The notes under the pieces were generated by a model. The model was given only the letters and a program-made list of their open reading frames with translations. It was not told where the DNA came from and did not search any database. DNA of 7,196 bases, taken from Desulfurococcales archaeon. GTDB lineage: Archaea; Thermoproteota; Thermoprotei_A; Sulfolobales; Ignisphaeraceae. The stretch covers positions 1 through 7,196 of the forward strand of contig JAMOOB010000369.1 of the NCBI GenBank assembly GCA_027066265.1, read 5' to 3'. Of the stretch, positions 6,349 through 7,196 are shown piece after piece (position 1 is the first letter of the stretch; each line of letters opens with the position of its first letter). The position numbers and the translations under genes were made by a program.

Positions 6349-7196
6349 CTAAGCATCATCACCGAACACCTTCCTTACATCGATACCTTCGTGTAGGGCT
6401 TGGTAAGCAAGTATATAAGTAGCAGCATTCCATAGCTGATGCTTCGAACCCATGGGTTTCCCATGGATACCGTGAAGCCATTCGTTGAATTCCCACTCCC
6501 CATCCTTACCCAACCTATTTGCTTCAGCTAACCTCTCGAGCTTCTCCCTAGCCTTGACGCGATCGAAGGATGCTAGTATAGCTACGTAGAAACCACCTAT
6601 GAAAGGCCAGATACCACCGTTATGGTAGTGGTAAGGTAGACACTTCTGCGATTTACGTCGAAATATATCGACTTCGGGAACCCACACGAGACCTGGTAGG
6701 TACACGACTGGATGGAGACACTTCACGGGGTAGGGTTTATCGATTCTCTCGATCTCGACGAATTCGAGAATGCGTTCGGATTTATCGAGATCGGCTACAC
6801 CGAATAGTATCGCTAGGAGATTACCTAGCGATGCAAATCTATCGTCTAGGTACTCGTAAGAAACGAAGTGTACGTAGTGCTTCCTGTTAGGATCAACGAA
6901 ATCCTCGAGGAATCTATACGATCCAGCGAGACCCCACTCAGCAACTCTATCAATCGTATCTCGAGTAGGCCAGAACAGTACGTTGATTCGTTTCCTAAGC
7001 TCTTCGGCTACCGAGTCTGTTAGTAGACCACGTTTCTCGAGGAGCTTCGTAGCTGCGTACCACAGTACGTTGATGTAGAGCACCTTGCCTTCCCTACCTA
7101 TCGATGCATCCATCCAATCGGTGCCCCGGATCGATGTGATTAGCATGGAGTCGTCTAGCACTTGCTTGCTACACCAATCGTAAGCTCTGAGGATTC
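6349..7196 (-). CDS. Glycoside hydrolase of the (alpha/alpha)6-barrel type, amylo-1,6-glucosidase/GH100-like (5' end outside the window)
   Basis: The visible C-terminal 281 residues match the catalytic barrel of glycogen-debranching-type amylo-1,6-glucosidases and related neutral-invertase-like (GH100) proteins. Landmarks are GTDWMDASIGREGK (24-37), followed by the LYINVLWYAATKLL helix, then HNGGIWPFIGGFYVAIL (191-207), FNEWLHGIHGKPMG (236-249) and KHQLWNAATYILAYQAL (251-267). Asp26, Asp29 and Glu238 are acidic candidates for catalysis by position in conserved motifs. Such enzymes act on alpha-glucosidic bonds of storage or imported sugars. The frame stays open without a stop through the right edge (11 codons beyond GTG 7161), and that upstream part (RAYDWCSKQ) reads as real protein, so GTG 7161 is not the start. 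There is no signal peptide information because the N-terminus is missing. The stop lies 97 bases before the primase-like gene. Exact GH family uncertain. Confidence 0.85.
   Translation of the reverse strand, partial: ILRAYDWCSKQVLDDSMLITSIRGTDWMDASIGREGKVLYINVLWYAATKLLEKRGLLTDSVAEELRKRINVLFWPTRDTIDRVAEWGLAGSYRFLEDFVDPNRKHYVHFVSYEYLDDRFASLGNLLAILFGVADLDKSERILEFVEIERIDKPYPVKCLHPVVYLPGLVWVPEVDIFRRKSQKCLPYHYHNGGIWPFIGGFYVAILASFDRVKAREKLERLAEANRLGKDGEWEFNEWLHGIHGKPMGSKHQLWNAATYILAYQALHEGIDVRKVFGDDA

Noticed and set aside
1..7196. CRISPR array, insertion sequence or tRNA gene as a sign of an integrated element.
   Set aside because: No repeated spacer pattern, transposase motif, terminal inverted repeats or tRNA T-arm consensus in a cloverleaf context was found on either strand.

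Overview
The window looks like chromosomal DNA of an archaeon, most likely a member of the Thermoproteota (Crenarchaeota-like). The evidence is an archaeal-style primase-polymerase (AEP) protein, a B12-dependent class II ribonucleotide reductase behind an archaeal TATA-like element with no ribosome binding site (a leaderless arrangement), SD sequences of the GGGGTGAT/GGGGGT type, many GTG and TTG starts, and a DUF1874-family protein, a family typical of archaeal viruses and some hosts. The lineage cannot be fixed more closely by eye. Five of the six best-supported genes stop with TAG and one with TAA.

Layout. Bases 1-230 hold no gene I can defend. At 231-566 (+) is a small DUF1874 protein, related to the AcrIII-1/Crn2 cyclic-tetraadenylate ring nucleases. 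Bases 567-981 are mostly intergenic, with two adjacent short hairpins and one doubtful small ORF. At 982-1197 (-) is a compact XRE-type helix-turn-helix regulator. It is divergent from a long class II ribonucleotide reductase gene (1421-4201, +) with its own TATA-like element. Convergent with the reductase and only 18 bases away is a minus-strand block: a glycoside hydrolase of the (alpha/alpha)6-barrel type that runs off the right edge (6349-7196), then a non-canonical AEP primase-like protein (4764-6251), then an HD-domain phosphohydrolase (4220-4813). The start of the HD gene lies inside the 3' end of the primase-like gene.

How the genes may work together. The reductase makes deoxynucleotides. 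The AEP protein carries the three catalytic aspartates of a primase/polymerase and so probably uses nucleotides. The HD protein is a predicted metal-dependent phosphohydrolase, translationally linked to it by a 50-base overlap. This gives a nucleotide/DNA-replication theme, but any joint pathway is inference. The DUF1874 protein points to type III CRISPR cyclic-oligoadenylate signalling, as an anti-CRISPR or a host off-switch. No cas gene or CRISPR array is visible here. The glycosidase appears unrelated.

Most unusual points: the diverged active site of the DUF1874 protein; the reductase lacking the C-terminal cysteine tail normally needed for re-reduction; and the AEP-HD gene pair, with a PCNA-binding-like motif just before the overlap.
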